Below are positions 63,475-64,000 of a DNA stretch of 64,000 bases, piece after piece (the first letter of the stretch is position 1; each line of letters opens with the position of its first letter). Origin of the DNA: Pelagomonas calceolata. Its lineage: Eukaryota; Sar; Pelagophyceae; Pelagomonadales; Pelagomonadaceae. The translations under genes were made by a program, and so were the position numbers. The stretch is taken from positions 1,488,001 through 1,552,000 of the forward strand of contig CAKKNE010000004.1 in NCBI GenBank assembly GCA_918797485.1, written 5' to 3'. The notes beneath the pieces were generated by a model. It did no database searches. It saw only the letters and a list, made by a program, of their open reading frames with translations, and was not told where the DNA came from.

Positions 63475-64000
63475 ATGTTGGGTCAGCTCAAAGCTACGTT
63501 TCGCTCAGCGCCACAGCATGATGATGAGCCTGAGGTTGAGTCGATTCTGAAGAAATCACGCTTCAATTTTTACCAGGAGTACGTCGAAGGGGTGCAACGA
63601 AGGAAGATGGAAGAAATGAAAAATGACTCAATCCTACAGGAACGGCTCACCCAAGCAACCGAGCGTGACTTGATGGAGAGTGAAGAGCAACTTTCTTGGA
63701 ATGCATATGAACTACCTTTGCGCAACCGAATGCGATTGATCAAACGACATTTGGACACACAACGTCAAGCTAAGGAAACACGGCTTCGACGTCTCAAGGA
63801 TGAAGTTCGACTGAAGGAGGAGGGTTTCACATACCACAATGGCGTCTTGAAGGAGTTTTCGCGATGGCGGGACTCACCAGCGTTGTTCCGCTACTACCAC
63901 GGACACAAGGGCCAGGTCTATGCTTTCAAAATGTCCGAGTCACTAGACTGCTTCCTCTCTGCGTCGGCGGACACAACCCTTAAGCTCTGGGATTTCACTA
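63475..64000 (+). CDS. WD40-repeat protein (5' part; runs off the window)
   Basis: From the ATG at 63475 the frame is open to the window end, 175 codons. The first 130 residues are charged helix (MLGQLKATFRSAPQHDDEPE and on, with RLIKRHLDTQRQAKETRLRR). The first WD repeat then begins: GHKGQVYAFKMSESLDCFLS followed by ASADTTLKLWDF, with the GH, D and WD positions in place. The protein family cannot be told from this part; coiled-coil plus WD40 is common in ciliary and RNA-processing proteins. Confidence 0.8.
   Translation, partial: MLGQLKATFRSAPQHDDEPEVESILKKSRFNFYQEYVEGVQRRKMEEMKNDSILQERLTQATERDLMESEEQLSWNAYELPLRNRMRLIKRHLDTQRQAKETRLRRLKDEVRLKEEGFTYHNGVLKEFSRWRDSPALFRYYHGHKGQVYAFKMSESLDCFLSASADTTLKLWDFT

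Noticed and set aside
1-64000. CRISPR arrays, operons and bacterial ribosome-binding sites
   Set aside because: Spliced eukaryotic genes throughout; no regularly spaced repeats are present.

Overview
The window is nuclear DNA of a single-celled, flagellated eukaryote (a protist or alga). The host genes are eukaryotic: an HSP60 with a mitochondrial presequence, APC4, gamma-adaptin, SEC12, a VPS18 part and many cilium genes. Several are split by very short introns, mostly 38-86 bases and 107 at most. Most exons that follow an intron start with G, often GT, right after the intron AG, and three introns use a GC donor. These traits, and a kinase-type cyclic-nucleotide protein starting MGC, recall alveolates, but the sequence does not fix the lineage.

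Region 1-10.2 kb is very GC-rich in its genes, nearly every codon ending in G or C. It holds the start of a PKG-like protein (minus), mitochondrial HSP60 (plus), mitochondrial ribosomal protein mL41 (minus), an importin-like HEAT protein (minus), a 5'-truncated LINE and IFT81 (plus). From 11.5 kb onward genes have balanced base use: a Tctex-type dynein light chain, a 1552-residue protein of uncertain family, DRC3, SEC12/PREB, a TPR co-chaperone, IFT70, an F-box plus kinase-like protein, a MORN protein, AP-1 gamma, a small unknown gene, a CorA/Mrs2 magnesium channel, a SETD3-like SET protein, B9D1, a VPS18 part, dynein intermediate chain 1, APC4 and the start of a WD40 protein.

Between genes lie repeats: two TIR elements (12.93-13.66 and 49.91-50.71 kb), a 1.6-kb fold-back around LINE remains (44.90-46.49 kb), two dispersed families (A at 12.4, 36.2 and 50.9 kb; B at 19.4 and 51.6 kb), four LINE tails with the same end, and a fossil element with 148-base identical terminal repeats (29.48-32.28 kb) that has itself been hit by a small mobile unit also found at 62.3 kb. 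Much of the remaining spacer DNA is built from a small set of recurring, often palindromic words.

Six, probably seven, genes serve the cilium: IFT81 and IFT70 (IFT-B train), DNAI1 and DRC3 (axoneme), a Tctex light chain, B9D1 (transition zone) and perhaps the MORN protein. SEC12, AP-1 gamma and VPS18 cover ER exit, trans-Golgi and late-endosome traffic; HSP60 and mL41 are mitochondrial; APC4 is cell cycle. Exon boundaries were placed by eye from reading frame and family resemblance; none is confirmed by transcripts.
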